A stretch of DNA of 64,000 nt from an uncultured Flavihumibacter sp. (GTDB lineage: Bacteria > Bacteroidota > Bacteroidia > Chitinophagales > Chitinophagaceae). The notes under the pieces are model-generated. The model was not told the origin of the DNA. It was given only the letters and a program-made list of their open reading frames with translations, and made no database searches. Below are positions 35,253-44,742 of this stretch, piece after piece (position 1 is the stretch's first letter; the number at the start of each line of letters is the position of its first letter). The DNA is taken from NCBI GenBank assembly GCA_902168105.1, contig CABHOY010000055.1:248001-312000 (forward strand), in the 5' to 3' direction. Position numbers and translations under genes: made by a program.

Positions 35253-35274
35253 AAAATATTTTAAGCAGATATAT

Positions 35275-36051
35275 ATGGATGATACAGTTGCACAGGAAAA
35301 AACAACGCAGACGGCTGCAGCGGACGATGTTGTTATACGCATTGAACATCTGAAGAAATCGTTCGGTGACAATGAAGTGTTGAAAGACATCAGCCTGGAG
35401 CTTCATAAGGGAGAGAACATCGTTGTGCTGGGGCGTTCAGGTCAGGGTAAATCTGTGGCCATTCAATGTGTGGCAGGATTACTCGAGCCGGACGAGGGCA
35501 GCTTAAAGGTGCTGGACAAGGAAGTAAAAGAGCTTTCTGAAGAAGAACTGAAAGATCTGCGAAGCAAACTGGGATTTCTCTTTCAGAGCGGTGCATTGTA
35601 TGATTCCATGACTGTAAGGGAGAACCTTTCATTTCCCCTGACCCGTGTACTGAAGATGAAAGATGAAGCTGAGATGGAGAAAAGGATAAAGGAGGTGCTG
35701 GAAAGTGTGGGGTTGGAAGAGGCGATCGATAAATATCCTTCAGATCTTTCCGGAGGTATGCGCAAAAGGGTAGGACTGGCGCGCACGCTGATACTCCGGC
35801 CTGAGATCATCCTGTATGACGAACCCACTACAGGACTTGATCCGATCACTTCCCGGGAGATCAGTGAACTGATCGTGAAGTTGCAGGAGAAATATGAAAC
35901 ATCTTCCATCATCATTACACATGACATGGCTTGCGCCCGTATTGTGGCGGACCGTATTGCGGTGATGAATGATGGTAAGTTTATTGCGACAGGTACATAC
36001 GACGAACTGGCTAAGTCGCCCGATGAACTCATTAATAACTTTTTTAAATAG
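35275..36051 (+). CDS. mlaF: MlaF-like ATP-binding protein
   Basis: 258 residues. Walker A is GRSGQGKSV, signature LSGGMRKRVGLARTL, Walker B IILYDEPTTGLDP and the switch His IITHDM. The GGM signature (in place of GGQ) is usual in MlaF proteins. It drives the MlaE-MlaD lipid transporter from the cytosolic side. The order E-F-D is the common one in Bacteroidota. Confidence 0.95.
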   Translation: MDDTVAQEKTTQTAAADDVVIRIEHLKKSFGDNEVLKDISLELHKGENIVVLGRSGQGKSVAIQCVAGLLEPDEGSLKVLDKEVKELSEEELKDLRSKLGFLFQSGALYDSMTVRENLSFPLTRVLKMKDEAEMEKRIKEVLESVGLEEAIDKYPSDLSGGMRKRVGLARTLILRPEIILYDEPTTGLDPITSREISELIVKLQEKYETSSIIITHDMACARIVADRIAVMNDGKFIATGTYDELAKSPDELINNFFK

Positions 36052-36057
36052 TAAAGT

Positions 36058-36864
36058 ATGCAGCAAAAAACACAACAAAAGATCAAGGTAGGCATCTTTG
36101 CTACGGTTATGCTGGGGCTATTGTTAGTGGGTATTTTCCTCATTGGAAGGAATAAGAGCCTGTTTCAGAACACATTCGTACTGTACGGAACTTTTAAGAA
36201 CGTGGGAGGCCTGCAGGTGGGTAATAACGTCCGTTTCGTGGGTATTGACGTAGGTACGGTTGAAAGCATTGACATATTGTCGGATACAACGGCCCGCGTA
36301 GCGTTGCGCATAAAAGAGAAGGTGAAACCTTTCATAAAGAGAGGAGCTGTAGCGGGTATCAGCACGGACGGTTTAATGGGCGATAAGCTGATCACGCTCA
36401 CATCGGGCAGGGAAAACGCCACTCCGGTTGAAGATGAAGATACTATTCATGCAGTGGACCCTATGGATTATGATAAAGTGCTTGACAGGCTCTCGGGCGT
36501 AGCTGAAAATGCAGAGGTGATCACTGAACAGCTGGCAGGCATCGCCATACAGATCAATGAGGGGAAAGGCAGCATAGGTAGGTTATTGTACAGCGATAGT
36601 CTGGCGACAACCCTGGAGGGTACTATGACGGAAGCGAAGAAGACCGTGAAATCTATCCGTAAAGGTTCAGATGGTTTCAGTGAAAATATGGAAGCATTAA
36701 AACATAATTTCCTGTTAAGGGGATACTATAAGAGGAAAGAAAAAGCGGCGAAGAAAGAGGCTGAAGAGCAGCAGAAAGAAGCAGAAAAGGAAAAGAAGGA
36801 GTCTGGCCGTAAAAAGAAGCAAAATAAAGACTCCGCCAGCCTAAAAGTGTCGAAAGAACAATAA
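36058..36864 (+). CDS. mlaD: MlaD-like MCE-domain substrate-binding protein
   Basis: 268 residues. One N-terminal membrane helix (VGIFATVMLGLLLVGIFLIG) anchors it. The MCE domain follows, with LYGTFKNVGGLQVGNNVRFV and GIDVGTVESIDIL, then GDKLITLTSG. After residue 155 a helical part follows, and the last 45 residues are a Lys/Glu-rich charged tail (EAEEQQKEAEKEKKES). It binds lipid in the periplasm as a hexameric ring in the known systems. A terminator follows at 36886. Confidence 0.92.
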   Translation: MQQKTQQKIKVGIFATVMLGLLLVGIFLIGRNKSLFQNTFVLYGTFKNVGGLQVGNNVRFVGIDVGTVESIDILSDTTARVALRIKEKVKPFIKRGAVAGISTDGLMGDKLITLTSGRENATPVEDEDTIHAVDPMDYDKVLDRLSGVAENAEVITEQLAGIAIQINEGKGSIGRLLYSDSLATTLEGTMTEAKKTVKSIRKGSDGFSENMEALKHNFLLRGYYKRKEKAAKKEAEEQQKEAEKEKKESGRKKKQNKDSASLKVSKEQ

Positions 36865-36885
36865 AAGTTTGGTTTTTGCCTTTGT

Positions 36886-36921
36886 AACCGTCCGGTTTTT
36901 ATGCCGGGCGGTTATTTTTTT
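36886..36921 (+). terminator. Terminator of the mla operon
   Basis: AACCGTCCGG and CCGGGCGGTT arms, 8-nt loop, then ATTTTTTT. Confidence 0.87.
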
Positions 36922-36954
36922 ATTATTTTAGTCCGGTATAATTACGAACGCTTT

Positions 36955-37968
36955 ATGAAAATACTCACCTGTACCACACCCGGTAGGTTTGACTATGGAG
37001 AAACGGACATGCCTGTACTGACGGCTGATCATGCTATCATCAGGATTAAAAGGATTGGCATTTGTGGTACCGATCTGCATGCTTTTGAAGGAACACAACC
37101 TTACTTTTCCTATCCCCGCATCCTGGGTCATGAGCTGGCGGGAGAACTGGTTTCTTTCGATAATGCGCCGGGTTTTGCGGTGGGGGAACCGGTTACTTTT
37201 ATTCCTTATTTCAATTGCGGGAGCTGTATAGCTTGTCGCAATGGTAAGCCCAATTGCTGCACTAATATCAAAGTATGTGGGGTGCATGCAGATGGTGGGA
37301 TGGTAGAATACCTTTCTGTGCCTTCGGCGGCACTGGTACATGGGGAGGGGTTGAGCATGGATGCGCTGGCCCTGGTAGAACCGCTGGCTATCGGCGCTCA
37401 TGGGGTACGCCGGGCAGGCGTTGTTCCGGGCGAGTTTGTACTGGTAATAGGAGCGGGGCCTATTGGTCTGGGCATTATGGAATTTGCGCGTATTGCGGGA
37501 GCGCAGGTCATTGCGATGGACATCAACGAGGCCCGTCTTGATTTCTGTAAACAAAAGCTGAAGGTGGCGCATACTGTCAATGCGAAAACAGATGTGATGG
37601 CGGCATTAAAGCAGATCACGGGGGATGATATGCCTACCGTAGTGATCGACGCCACCGGCAGCCAGCAGGCTATTAATAATGGCTTTATGTATATGGCGCA
37701 TGGGGCGCGGTATGTACTGGTAGGTTTACAAAAGGGCGAGATCTCTGTGAGCCATCCGGAATTCCATAAAAGGGAGGCTACACTTATGAGCAGCCGGAAT
37801 GCTACCAGGGCGGATTTTGAACATGTGGTCCGTTGCATGAAGAGCGGAGAAGTAGACCCGACCACGTATATAACCCACAGGGTCAGTTTCGGGCAGGTAA
37901 AGGAAGAATTTGCCGGCTGGCTTGATCCGGTCAATGGTGTAATAAAAGCTATTGTAAATATGGAATGA
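36955..37968 (+). CDS. Zinc-dependent medium-chain alcohol/polyol dehydrogenase
   Basis: 337 residues from ATG 36955 (MKILTCTTPGRFDYGETDMP). Earlier in-frame starts lie inside the terminator hairpin and are unlikely. The catalytic zinc site is CGTDLHAFEG with GHELAGELV. The structural zinc site is CGSCIACRNGKPNC. NAD(P) binding is VIGAGPIGLGIMEFARI, with D in IAMDINEARLD indicating NAD. It resembles L-threonine or galactitol/L-gulonate-type dehydrogenases; the substrate is not certain. It is probably a single-gene unit. Confidence 0.9.
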   Translation: MKILTCTTPGRFDYGETDMPVLTADHAIIRIKRIGICGTDLHAFEGTQPYFSYPRILGHELAGELVSFDNAPGFAVGEPVTFIPYFNCGSCIACRNGKPNCCTNIKVCGVHADGGMVEYLSVPSAALVHGEGLSMDALALVEPLAIGAHGVRRAGVVPGEFVLVIGAGPIGLGIMEFARIAGAQVIAMDINEARLDFCKQKLKVAHTVNAKTDVMAALKQITGDDMPTVVIDATGSQQAINNGFMYMAHGARYVLVGLQKGEISVSHPEFHKREATLMSSRNATRADFEHVVRCMKSGEVDPTTYITHRVSFGQVKEEFAGWLDPVNGVIKAIVNME

Positions 37969-38031
37969 TCCTTTTACAAAGGACACTTTTTCAATAACTT
38001 GTATTATATTGTCAGGTAAATTTCACATTGA

Positions 38032-38577
38032 ATGGAAGAATTAACTGCCGGTAAAGGGTCACGGGTACAACATGCACGTTATGGCCCCGGAGTGATCATC
38101 GGCGTAAAGTACGCACAGTACGTCGTCACGTTTATGGACCAGGGTATTATTGAGGTGGACAAGACAGACCCTCTCTTTGAAATACTGCACATGGAAAACC
38201 AGAGCATAGAGGTTGAAACAGTATCGGATGTTGAAAGGTCCCTGCTGAAAATATTACGGCTCTGGGGTGGTATGACGGAGGTGGTTGCGTTGGGTGAAAG
38301 ATGGGAAGGCGGCGTTATGACACTGCAACCAAAAGATCCTTCGTTGAAGCCCAAGGAGATACCTATTGAGGCGTTTTTCCATAAAATAGTAATGGTCCGC
38401 GACCGTCTGCGTGTACTCGAGCAACAGATCAATAGTCACAAGCAATTAAGTGATGAGGATAAAGTAAATATGCAGCAATATATTACCCGTATATACGGAT
38501 CACTTACTACCTTTAATGTACTGTTTAAACAGAAAGAGCATTGGTTTACGGGTGAAAAGGGAGCAAAAGAAGACTAG
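38032..38577 (+). CDS. Conserved hypothetical protein with Tudor/KOW-like N-terminus
   Basis: 181 residues, cytosolic. Residues 6-45 (GSRVQHARYGPGVIIGVKYA, then YVVTFMDQGIIEV) resemble the small beta-barrel at the C-terminus of UvrD/PcrA, which binds RNA polymerase. The rest is mainly helical, with a run typical of a coiled coil (VMVRDRLRVLEQQINSHKQL). This points to a nucleic-acid or transcription-associated role, but this is an inference from one small domain. The gene stands 63 bases after a dehydrogenase and before another small unknown gene. Confidence 0.7.
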   Translation: MEELTAGKGSRVQHARYGPGVIIGVKYAQYVVTFMDQGIIEVDKTDPLFEILHMENQSIEVETVSDVERSLLKILRLWGGMTEVVALGERWEGGVMTLQPKDPSLKPKEIPIEAFFHKIVMVRDRLRVLEQQINSHKQLSDEDKVNMQQYITRIYGSLTTFNVLFKQKEHWFTGEKGAKED

Positions 38578-38611
38578 GGAATAATGAAATCTTTTTGCAA
38601 CCACATGGCCT

Positions 38612-38619
38612 TAATTTTG
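38612..38619 (+). promoter_or_regulatory. -7 promoter box of the small gene at 38666
   Basis: TAATTTTG fits TAnnTTTG and lies 46 bases before the ATG. TTTTTG at 38592 is upstream, but the 14-base spacing is short. Confidence 0.4.
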
Positions 38620-38665
38620 TTATATTTAGATTACATACAACTGTTCTTCCTAAACAAAATGCCGT

Positions 38666-38929
38666 ATGAAAGATTTTACATTAGATTTTGATCTCAAAGG
38701 AGACAACTATGTAGTTGTTGTACAACCTCATGAATCAAGTGGCATCGAGCATTACAAAGCTGTACTTGACGAGGAGCACTCCATCGATTATCTGTTACAG
38801 GGCAATGGCGATCTGCAGCCTAATGCAGACTACGCAGCGGACCCTCAATTAGTAGTTGCAATTGCTACACGTATATTCCAGGTAGTACATGTGGAAGATC
38901 GTGGAAATGGCGCCACATCGTATCTCTGA
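38666..38929 (+). CDS. Small conserved hypothetical protein
   Basis: 87 residues from ATG 38666 (MKDFTLDFDLKGDNYVVVVQ). It is acidic and cytosolic, and beta-rich in its first half. The family was not recognised. It has its own -7 box. The sulfatase gene begins 28 bases downstream and may be read through, although functions look unrelated. Confidence 0.6.
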   Translation: MKDFTLDFDLKGDNYVVVVQPHESSGIEHYKAVLDEEHSIDYLLQGNGDLQPNADYAADPQLVVAIATRIFQVVHVEDRGNGATSYL

Positions 38930-38957
38930 TTTTGTAGGCATAGGATACTATAGCTAA

Positions 38958-40526
38958 ATGAGTATCTTTATGACTATGTGGAAAAATGCCAGTATCAGAT
39001 CTGTATTTGTCGCACTAATTGTATTTCTTGCGCCCGCTGAATTGAGCGGCCAGTCGAAACGACCAAATATCATCTTCATTCTTTCGGATGATCACGCCTC
39101 CCAGGCTATCAGCGCCTACGGTAACAGGCATGTGCAAACGCCAAATATTGACAGGATCGCCCATGAAGGGATTTTATTCAACCATGCCATGGTCACAAAT
39201 TCTATTTGCGGCCCTAGCAGAGCTACCTTACTGACCGGCAAATACAGCCATAAGAACGGGTACCCGTTGAATGAAAAGCGTTTTGACAATACACAGCGTA
39301 CCTTCCCCGGTATCTTGCAGCAAAACGGTTATCAGACGGCCTGGATAGGCAAGATGCATCTGGGTACATTGCCCGGAGGATTCGACTACTTCAACATACT
39401 TCCCGGTCAGGGCAAATATTACAACCCTGATTTCATTACCGCACCAAATGATACGGTGCGGATGAACGGGTATGTCACTAATATTATTACGGACCTGTCG
39501 GTATCCTGGCTTAACCGCCGGGATACCTCCCGTCCTTTTATGCTGATCGTAGGCGAAAAGGCGACCCATAGAGAGTGGCTGCCCGATATTCCCGATCTGG
39601 GCGCTTATGACAGCATTAACTTTCCGCTGCCTGCTACTTTTACCGACGACTATAAAGGCAGACGGGCTGCTGAACAGCAGGACATGACCATTGAAAAAAC
39701 AATGCGTCTGAAGGAAGACCTTAAAGTGCATCTCAACTACGGCAAGAACGGTTACGGTGAATACAGCCGTTTTAATCCCGAGCAGCATACGGCCTTCTAT
39801 CAATACTACGAAAACAAGGTCAGCCGTGAATTCGATTCACTGCACCTCAGTGGGGCAGCGCTGACTGCCTGGAAGTACCAGCGCTATATGAGAGATTACC
39901 TGGCTACGGCCCGATCTCTCGACAGGAATATCGGACGCCTGTTACAATACCTGGACAGCACCGGACTTGCAGGAAATACGGTGGTGATTTACTGTTCTGA
40001 CCAGGGATTTTATACAGGAGAGCATGGCTGGTTTGACAAACGTTTCATTTACGAAGAATCCCTTCACACACCTTTCGTGATGCGGTATCCGGGTGTTATC
40101 AAACGGGGTACGACCACCAATGGTTTTATGCTGAATATTGACTGGGCGCCGACCTTGCTGGATATTGCCGGTGTGAATACACCCGCAGACATGCAGGGCG
40201 CTTCTTTCATGCCGTTAGTGAATGGAAAGAGGGATACGTCGAAGTGGAGGAAAGATGTCTACTACCACTATTACGAATTTCCCGAACCACACCATGTATC
40301 GCCACATTTCGGGATCCGCACACAGCGTTATAAGCTGGTGCGTTTTTACGGCCCTGCCGATTATTGGGAGCTATACGATCTGCAGAAAGATCCGCAGGAA
40401 CTACATAATATTTATGGAGAGAGATCCCAGGCCCGGAATATTGCAGACCTGAAAAAAAGGCTGAAAGCACTTATCGTACAGTATGAAGATAAAGAAGCGT
40501 TACAGCTGTATGGCGAGGGGAAATAA
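38958..40526 (+). CDS. Sulfatase (S1 family, arylsulfatase type)
   Basis: 522 residues with a signal peptide (SVFVALIVFLAPAELSGQS). The N-terminal metal site is PNIIFILSDDHASQ. The active-site motif is CGPSRATLLTGKY, the C-x-P-x-R form in which Cys becomes formylglycine. Later motifs are IGKMHLG, YCSDQGFYTGEHGW and KRF. The order and length fit S1 sulfatases acting on glycosaminoglycans or sulfated glycans, related to heparan N-sulfoglucosamine or iduronate types. No maturase (anSME) is in the window and must be elsewhere. It ends 10 bases before the convergent histidine kinase gene. Confidence 0.9.
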   Translation: MSIFMTMWKNASIRSVFVALIVFLAPAELSGQSKRPNIIFILSDDHASQAISAYGNRHVQTPNIDRIAHEGILFNHAMVTNSICGPSRATLLTGKYSHKNGYPLNEKRFDNTQRTFPGILQQNGYQTAWIGKMHLGTLPGGFDYFNILPGQGKYYNPDFITAPNDTVRMNGYVTNIITDLSVSWLNRRDTSRPFMLIVGEKATHREWLPDIPDLGAYDSINFPLPATFTDDYKGRRAAEQQDMTIEKTMRLKEDLKVHLNYGKNGYGEYSRFNPEQHTAFYQYYENKVSREFDSLHLSGAALTAWKYQRYMRDYLATARSLDRNIGRLLQYLDSTGLAGNTVVIYCSDQGFYTGEHGWFDKRFIYEESLHTPFVMRYPGVIKRGTTTNGFMLNIDWAPTLLDIAGVNTPADMQGASFMPLVNGKRDTSKWRKDVYYHYYEFPEPHHVSPHFGIRTQRYKLVRFYGPADYWELYDLQKDPQELHNIYGERSQARNIADLKKRLKALIVQYEDKEALQLYGEGK

Positions 40527-40536
40527 GCGTTACAAC

Positions 40537-41871
40537 TTATAGCAATGTAAAGGGAAGGTCTATATTGAAAATAGTTCCTTCGTTTTCCTGTGATGTTACG
40601 TAAATGCTGCCGCCGTGTTCCTGCACTAGTTGTTTACAGATATGCAATCCCAGGCCATTGGAGGGTTCATTATTCAGTCCTTGCCGGCTGGAAGCCGTGA
40701 ATTGGTCGAACAATGTGGGGATCAATTCTTCCGGGATGCCGATACCGGTATCTGCGATGGATATACGTACACCACCTCTATGTTGTTTCATTCCTAATGT
40801 AATATTACCCTGGACTGGTGTAAATTTCGCAGCGTTGTGCAGCAGGTTGTCTACCACCCGTTGCATTTTTCCGGTATGTATGCGGGCCTTTAATTCCTGT
40901 AATGGTAATTCCAGTCCGATCTCCCTGTTGAAATTAGATTTCTGCAACCAGTTGTCACGCACGTGTTTCAGCCAGTCGTTCAGTGATACATAGTCGGTTT
41001 GCAGGAGGTCTGCGTCTCGTTGTTTTGCCGCCATCAGCAGTTCTTCGATGATCTGGTCTGCCGTTTTACAGGCATCTGTGATCCAGTACAGATATTTATT
41101 TTCCTGCTCTTTTGTGTAAGGATATTCCTGCATAAGGTGTGTTACCGACCGTATACCGGAAATCGGGTTCCGCAGGTCGTGCGCCACGATGGCGAGTATT
41201 TTATTCTTTAACTCGTTTGCCTTTTCGATTTCCCTGTTCTTGTCTTCAATTGTTTTGATCTTGATAAAATAATTTGCATGATATGAATATATGAGGCGGG
41301 AAATGAACACGAAACAGGTGATGATCAGCCAGAAGGCAACATAATTGAGTGAGCGGGTATCGGCAGAGACCTGGAACAGTTGGAAAAATAACATAAAGGA
41401 AACAATGGCCGACCCGGCAATCAGCAGGAGATTGCGGATAGAAAATACCAGTAATACGCCAACACTGAGTAAGCCAAGCAACAGCATGGTCATAGTATTC
41501 TTCGGATTGTGCTGCGCTACAAAAGTGAGTGACATACAACTGCCTGTAAATGTGAGCGTATACAGGACGCAGAGAAAATGGTATCGATTTTGCTGCTTTG
41601 GAGCGGCTTTCTTCCATATAAAAAAAAGCAGACCGGCAAAAAGGGCGGAACTGCTAACCATAAAATTGTTAATAAGCCGGTATTCATAGAATTGTCCGGA
41701 CGGAATCATCTCCTGGTAAGGGATAAACCAGGATGCAATGCGTACCGCCATTGTCACGGTGGCGACGGCGAGCGCTATAAATGCAGTAACCTTTATGTTC
41801 TGCAACATGGTATGTTGATCGAATTCCTCCCGGTACTTTTTTTCAATGGGAGCGAATAGGTATAGTTTCAT
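40537..41871 (-). CDS. Membrane sensor histidine kinase
   Basis: 444 residues. Six membrane helices lie in residues about 30-205, with only short loops between, so the sensor is membrane-embedded. A short coiled coil leads to the HisKA domain (ILAIVAHDLRNPISGIRSVT, phosphorylated His). The ATPase has N-box VVDNLLHNAAKFTP, G1 ISIADTGIGIPEEL and G2 NGLGLHICKQLV. No receiver or output domain and no adjacent response regulator, so its partner is encoded elsewhere. Confidence 0.9.
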   Translation of the reverse strand: MKLYLFAPIEKKYREEFDQHTMLQNIKVTAFIALAVATVTMAVRIASWFIPYQEMIPSGQFYEYRLINNFMVSSSALFAGLLFFIWKKAAPKQQNRYHFLCVLYTLTFTGSCMSLTFVAQHNPKNTMTMLLLGLLSVGVLLVFSIRNLLLIAGSAIVSFMLFFQLFQVSADTRSLNYVAFWLIITCFVFISRLIYSYHANYFIKIKTIEDKNREIEKANELKNKILAIVAHDLRNPISGIRSVTHLMQEYPYTKEQENKYLYWITDACKTADQIIEELLMAAKQRDADLLQTDYVSLNDWLKHVRDNWLQKSNFNREIGLELPLQELKARIHTGKMQRVVDNLLHNAAKFTPVQGNITLGMKQHRGGVRISIADTGIGIPEELIPTLFDQFTASSRQGLNNEPSNGLGLHICKQLVQEHGGSIYVTSQENEGTIFNIDLPFTLL

Positions 41872-42039
41872 CAGCGTTTACATAGATGGAAAAGTGTTCG
41901 CCCAAAGATACCAGTTTAGAAGTTACGAATTACAGTTGAGCCCGAGGTCCTGTCTCTACAAGTGCTTATGAAATAACATTGCGCAACATATTTTTTTATT
42001 GAAAGTGCCTTTTAGAGGAGTTTAAACCTTAACCGTATC

Positions 42040-42297
42040 ATGCAAGAGTTCACAACTTTGGAAAATCCGACGGAAGTGGTCCGTCATCTTACTAATGCCC
42101 TGGGAAGGACTAAGATCAGGGAAATTAAATTTGGTTACAGGCTTGATAATGAAGAACCTGCCATTAAGTTCAAGATCTGGTTACGTTTTCCGTACAATCT
42201 GTTTGCCCGCAAAAGTGTAGCTGAAAAGTTAGAGCAGGAGATATCACATATTCGTCTGGCTACCGATTCAACGAAATTATTATTCCAGGTGGAATGA
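42040..42297 (+). CDS. Small conserved hypothetical protein
   Basis: 85 residues from ATG 42040 (MQEFTTLENPTEVVRHLTNA). No signal or membrane part. A short helical start is followed by strands (REIKFGYRLDNEEPAIKFKI) and a helix. The family was not recognised. It precedes the acyl-CoA dehydrogenase gene by 46 bases. Confidence 0.55.
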   Translation: MQEFTTLENPTEVVRHLTNALGRTKIREIKFGYRLDNEEPAIKFKIWLRFPYNLFARKSVAEKLEQEISHIRLATDSTKLLFQVE

Positions 42298-42343
42298 GTA
42301 ACATTTGGCAGTTTTGGCTAATTTACTGTACTAAATCTATCCC

Positions 42344-43708
42344 ATGGCAGTTAAATTATCCACCATCAGGCAGGCATTTCACTTGCTGAAGAACATTGAT
42401 TTTGACCAGTTAGGACGTTTATCAGAGAAGATTGACCTGCCCCAGGTTATGGCGACGGTTGGCAAGATGAATGACCAGCAGTTGTCCGGTTTAATGAAAA
42501 TGCTGCAAAGCAGCGGAGGGGGACGTAAAAAAGAGCTGCCCCCTGTGAATGGAGATTTCTATGATCTCAGCAGTATGTTAAGTCCTGAAGACAGGGCGCT
42601 TCAGATGCAGGTAAGAGCATTCATGGAGCAGGAGATCCAACCCGTTGTTAACGAATACTGGATGAAAGCAGAATTCCCATATGAGCTGTTGCCTAAACTG
42701 GCGGCATTGAACATCTGCGGATCAACGTATGAGGGATATGGCGGCCCTAACAAGTCTTTCCTGATGGAGGGTATTGTAACGATGGAGATTGCCCGGGTAG
42801 ACTGCTCTATGGCCACCTTTTTTGGTGTGCAGAGCGGGCTGGCCATGGGGTCCATTTACCTGTTGGGATCAGAGGCCCAGAAAAAGGAATGGCTGCCCGA
42901 TATGCAGCAGCTGAAGAAGATAGGGGCATTTGGCCTTACTGAACCAGAAGTAGGGTCAGGAGCTGCCGGCGGACTAACCACCACGGTAAAACGGGTGGGG
43001 GATACCTGGGTGTTGAATGGACAGAAGAAATGGATAGGCAATGCCACTTTTGCCGATGTATTGGTTATCTGGGCGAGGGATGTCGATGATAACCAGGTGA
43101 AAGGGTTCCTGTTGAGGAAAGGTACGCCCGGTTTCAGTGTAGAGAAGATGCATGGTAAAATGGCCCTCCGCATTGTACAGAATGGGCTGATCACGCTGAA
43201 GGATTGTGTAGTGGAAGAGAAGGACCGGCTGGAGCACGCCAATTCGTTCAAAGATACCGCGAAAGTACTACGTATGACCCGTGCAGGCGTGGCATGGCTG
43301 GCTGTAGGATGTGCCCGTGGGGCGTACGAGAATGCATTGGCGTATACCTTGCAGAGGAAACAGTTTGGTAAGGCTATCGCTTCTTTCCAGCTTATTCAGG
43401 ATCACCTGGTGGAAATGTTGTCTAACCTGACAGCCATGCAGACGATGGTATACCGCCTGTCTGAACTGCAGGACCAGGGACTGCTGGCAGATGAACATGC
43501 ATCCATTGCGAAGGTATTCTGTTCTTTAAGGACACGCGACGTAGTAAGAGGCGCACGTGAGGTGATGGGAGGAAACGGGATACTGCTGGAGTATAATGTA
43601 GCGCGCTTTGTAGCGGATGCAGAGGCTATCTATTCTTACGAAGGCACAAAGGAGATCAACTCACTGATCGTTGGTCGTGCTATTACGGGCTTCAGCGCAT
43701 TTGTATAA
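42344..43708 (+). CDS. Acyl-CoA dehydrogenase
   Basis: 454 residues, about 60 longer than the usual 390 because of an N-terminal helical extension (residues 1-70; ends at QSSGGGRKKELPPV). The FAD/acyl core has FGLTEPEVGSGAAGG, and WIGNATFADVLVIWARD is the beta-domain. The end has REVMGGNGILLEYNVARFVA and DAEAIYSYEGTKEINSLIVG, where the Glu near the C-terminus (YEGT) is the catalytic base. This set resembles the glutaryl-CoA/isovaleryl-CoA branch of the family. It is cytosolic, with electrons passed to ETF. No partner genes are adjacent. Confidence 0.92.
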   Translation: MAVKLSTIRQAFHLLKNIDFDQLGRLSEKIDLPQVMATVGKMNDQQLSGLMKMLQSSGGGRKKELPPVNGDFYDLSSMLSPEDRALQMQVRAFMEQEIQPVVNEYWMKAEFPYELLPKLAALNICGSTYEGYGGPNKSFLMEGIVTMEIARVDCSMATFFGVQSGLAMGSIYLLGSEAQKKEWLPDMQQLKKIGAFGLTEPEVGSGAAGGLTTTVKRVGDTWVLNGQKKWIGNATFADVLVIWARDVDDNQVKGFLLRKGTPGFSVEKMHGKMALRIVQNGLITLKDCVVEEKDRLEHANSFKDTAKVLRMTRAGVAWLAVGCARGAYENALAYTLQRKQFGKAIASFQLIQDHLVEMLSNLTAMQTMVYRLSELQDQGLLADEHASIAKVFCSLRTRDVVRGAREVMGGNGILLEYNVARFVADAEAIYSYEGTKEINSLIVGRAITGFSAFV

Positions 43709-43731
43709 ACAAGACATCCACAGGTATAAAA

Positions 43732-43755
43732 AAAACGCTCCGTCAGGGGCGTTTT
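43732..43755. terminator. Bidirectional terminator after the acyl-CoA dehydrogenase gene
   Basis: AAAACGCTCC-gtca-GGGGCGTTTT, with one G-U pair and T or A runs on both sides. It also serves the convergent YceI operon. Confidence 0.85.
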
Positions 43756-43779
43756 CTTTATAAGGTATCTGTGTACAGT

Positions 43780-44181
43780 TTAGATCGATTTGCCAAAGAA
43801 TGGTCTCAGTGCAAACCATCCGAGCGCCGGGAAGAAGTGCATAGGCACTGCCAGTCCGGGGAACAATTCAGGCATTTCCTGTTCCAGCGGCAATTTGAAA
43901 CCAATTGGTCCCAGGATGCTTGCAAAGGAAAGAATGACAAACAGCATGTTGAACACCATTTCTGTTTTGCCTTTCAGCACGAGGCTCAGCAGGAAATAGC
44001 CGATAGCGGCTACGAATGCACCTAAGAGACATGCTCCGATAATATTCTTTACGCTGGCGATGTTTACAAAACCTTCTCCTACAGTTTCAATATACACTTT
44101 CTGATAAACAACACCGGCAATGCCGGAAAGGACTCCTACTAATACTGCCAGCACTGCGAGCAGCAATAATTTTTTAAGCAT
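43780..44181 (-). CDS. Small four-helix membrane protein of the YceI operon
   Basis: 133 residues, four hydrophobic segments (LLLLAVLAVLVGVLSGIAGV; NIIGACLLGAFVAAIGYFLL; MLFVILSFASILGPIGF; and a last one ending near GWFALRPFF). The family was not recognised. It is encoded 16 bases after the second YceI gene on the same strand, so it may act with them in the inner membrane. Confidence 0.7.
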   Translation of the reverse strand: MLKKLLLLAVLAVLVGVLSGIAGVVYQKVYIETVGEGFVNIASVKNIIGACLLGAFVAAIGYFLLSLVLKGKTEMVFNMLFVILSFASILGPIGFKLPLEQEMPELFPGLAVPMHFFPALGWFALRPFFGKSI

Positions 44182-44197
44182 ATATGAGATTTAAGGA

Positions 44198-44734
44198 TTA
44201 AGCCTTAACAACAGGTACGGCTACTGTAACAGTGATCACATCATCAACATCACCACCTGGTTTGCCGATATGGAAATCGTTACGGTTCACTTTGAATGTA
44301 CCATTAAAGGTAGCACCATTTCCTGCCTGTTTAAAGGAGAAAGGAATAGAGAATTCCTTCTTAACGCCATGAATTTCGAGATCACCGGTCACCTGGTAAC
44401 CAGTAGCTGTTTTCACGATCTTTTTGGAGGCGTATTTGATCTCCGGATATTTGGTAGCATCAAACCATTCATCGCTTTTAGCATGTTTATTCTGCAGGGC
44501 GTTGCCGGTATTGATAGACGCAACATCTACGGACACGTTAAAATTGGAAGCTGCGAGATTCTTTTCGTCAAACGCAATGGTCCCTTTAAAGGTTTTAAAT
44601 ATACCGCTCGCCGCATTGGTGGAGAAGCTGATATTATACTTACCATTGATGTTCCAGGCCTGCGCTGCAACGGCGAAGGCAAACACTGCTGCTGTGAGCA
44701 GCAGTGTTGATGAAAATATAATTAATTTCTTCAT
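44198..44734 (-). CDS. YceI-family periplasmic protein
   Basis: 178 residues with signal peptide (LIIFSSTLLLTAAVFAFAVA). The mature part has the YceI pattern: GKYNISFSTNAASGIFKTFK, ASNFNVSVDVASINTGNALQ, HAKSDEWFDATKYPEIKY, and GDLEIHGVKKEFSIPFSF. These proteins form lipocalin-like barrels that bind isoprenoid chains. It is cotranscribed with a second YceI gene (44743). Confidence 0.92.
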   Translation of the reverse strand: MKKLIIFSSTLLLTAAVFAFAVAAQAWNINGKYNISFSTNAASGIFKTFKGTIAFDEKNLAASNFNVSVDVASINTGNALQNKHAKSDEWFDATKYPEIKYASKKIVKTATGYQVTGDLEIHGVKKEFSIPFSFKQAGNGATFNGTFKVNRNDFHIGKPGGDVDDVITVTVAVPVVKA

Positions 44735-44742
44735 TGCCCTAC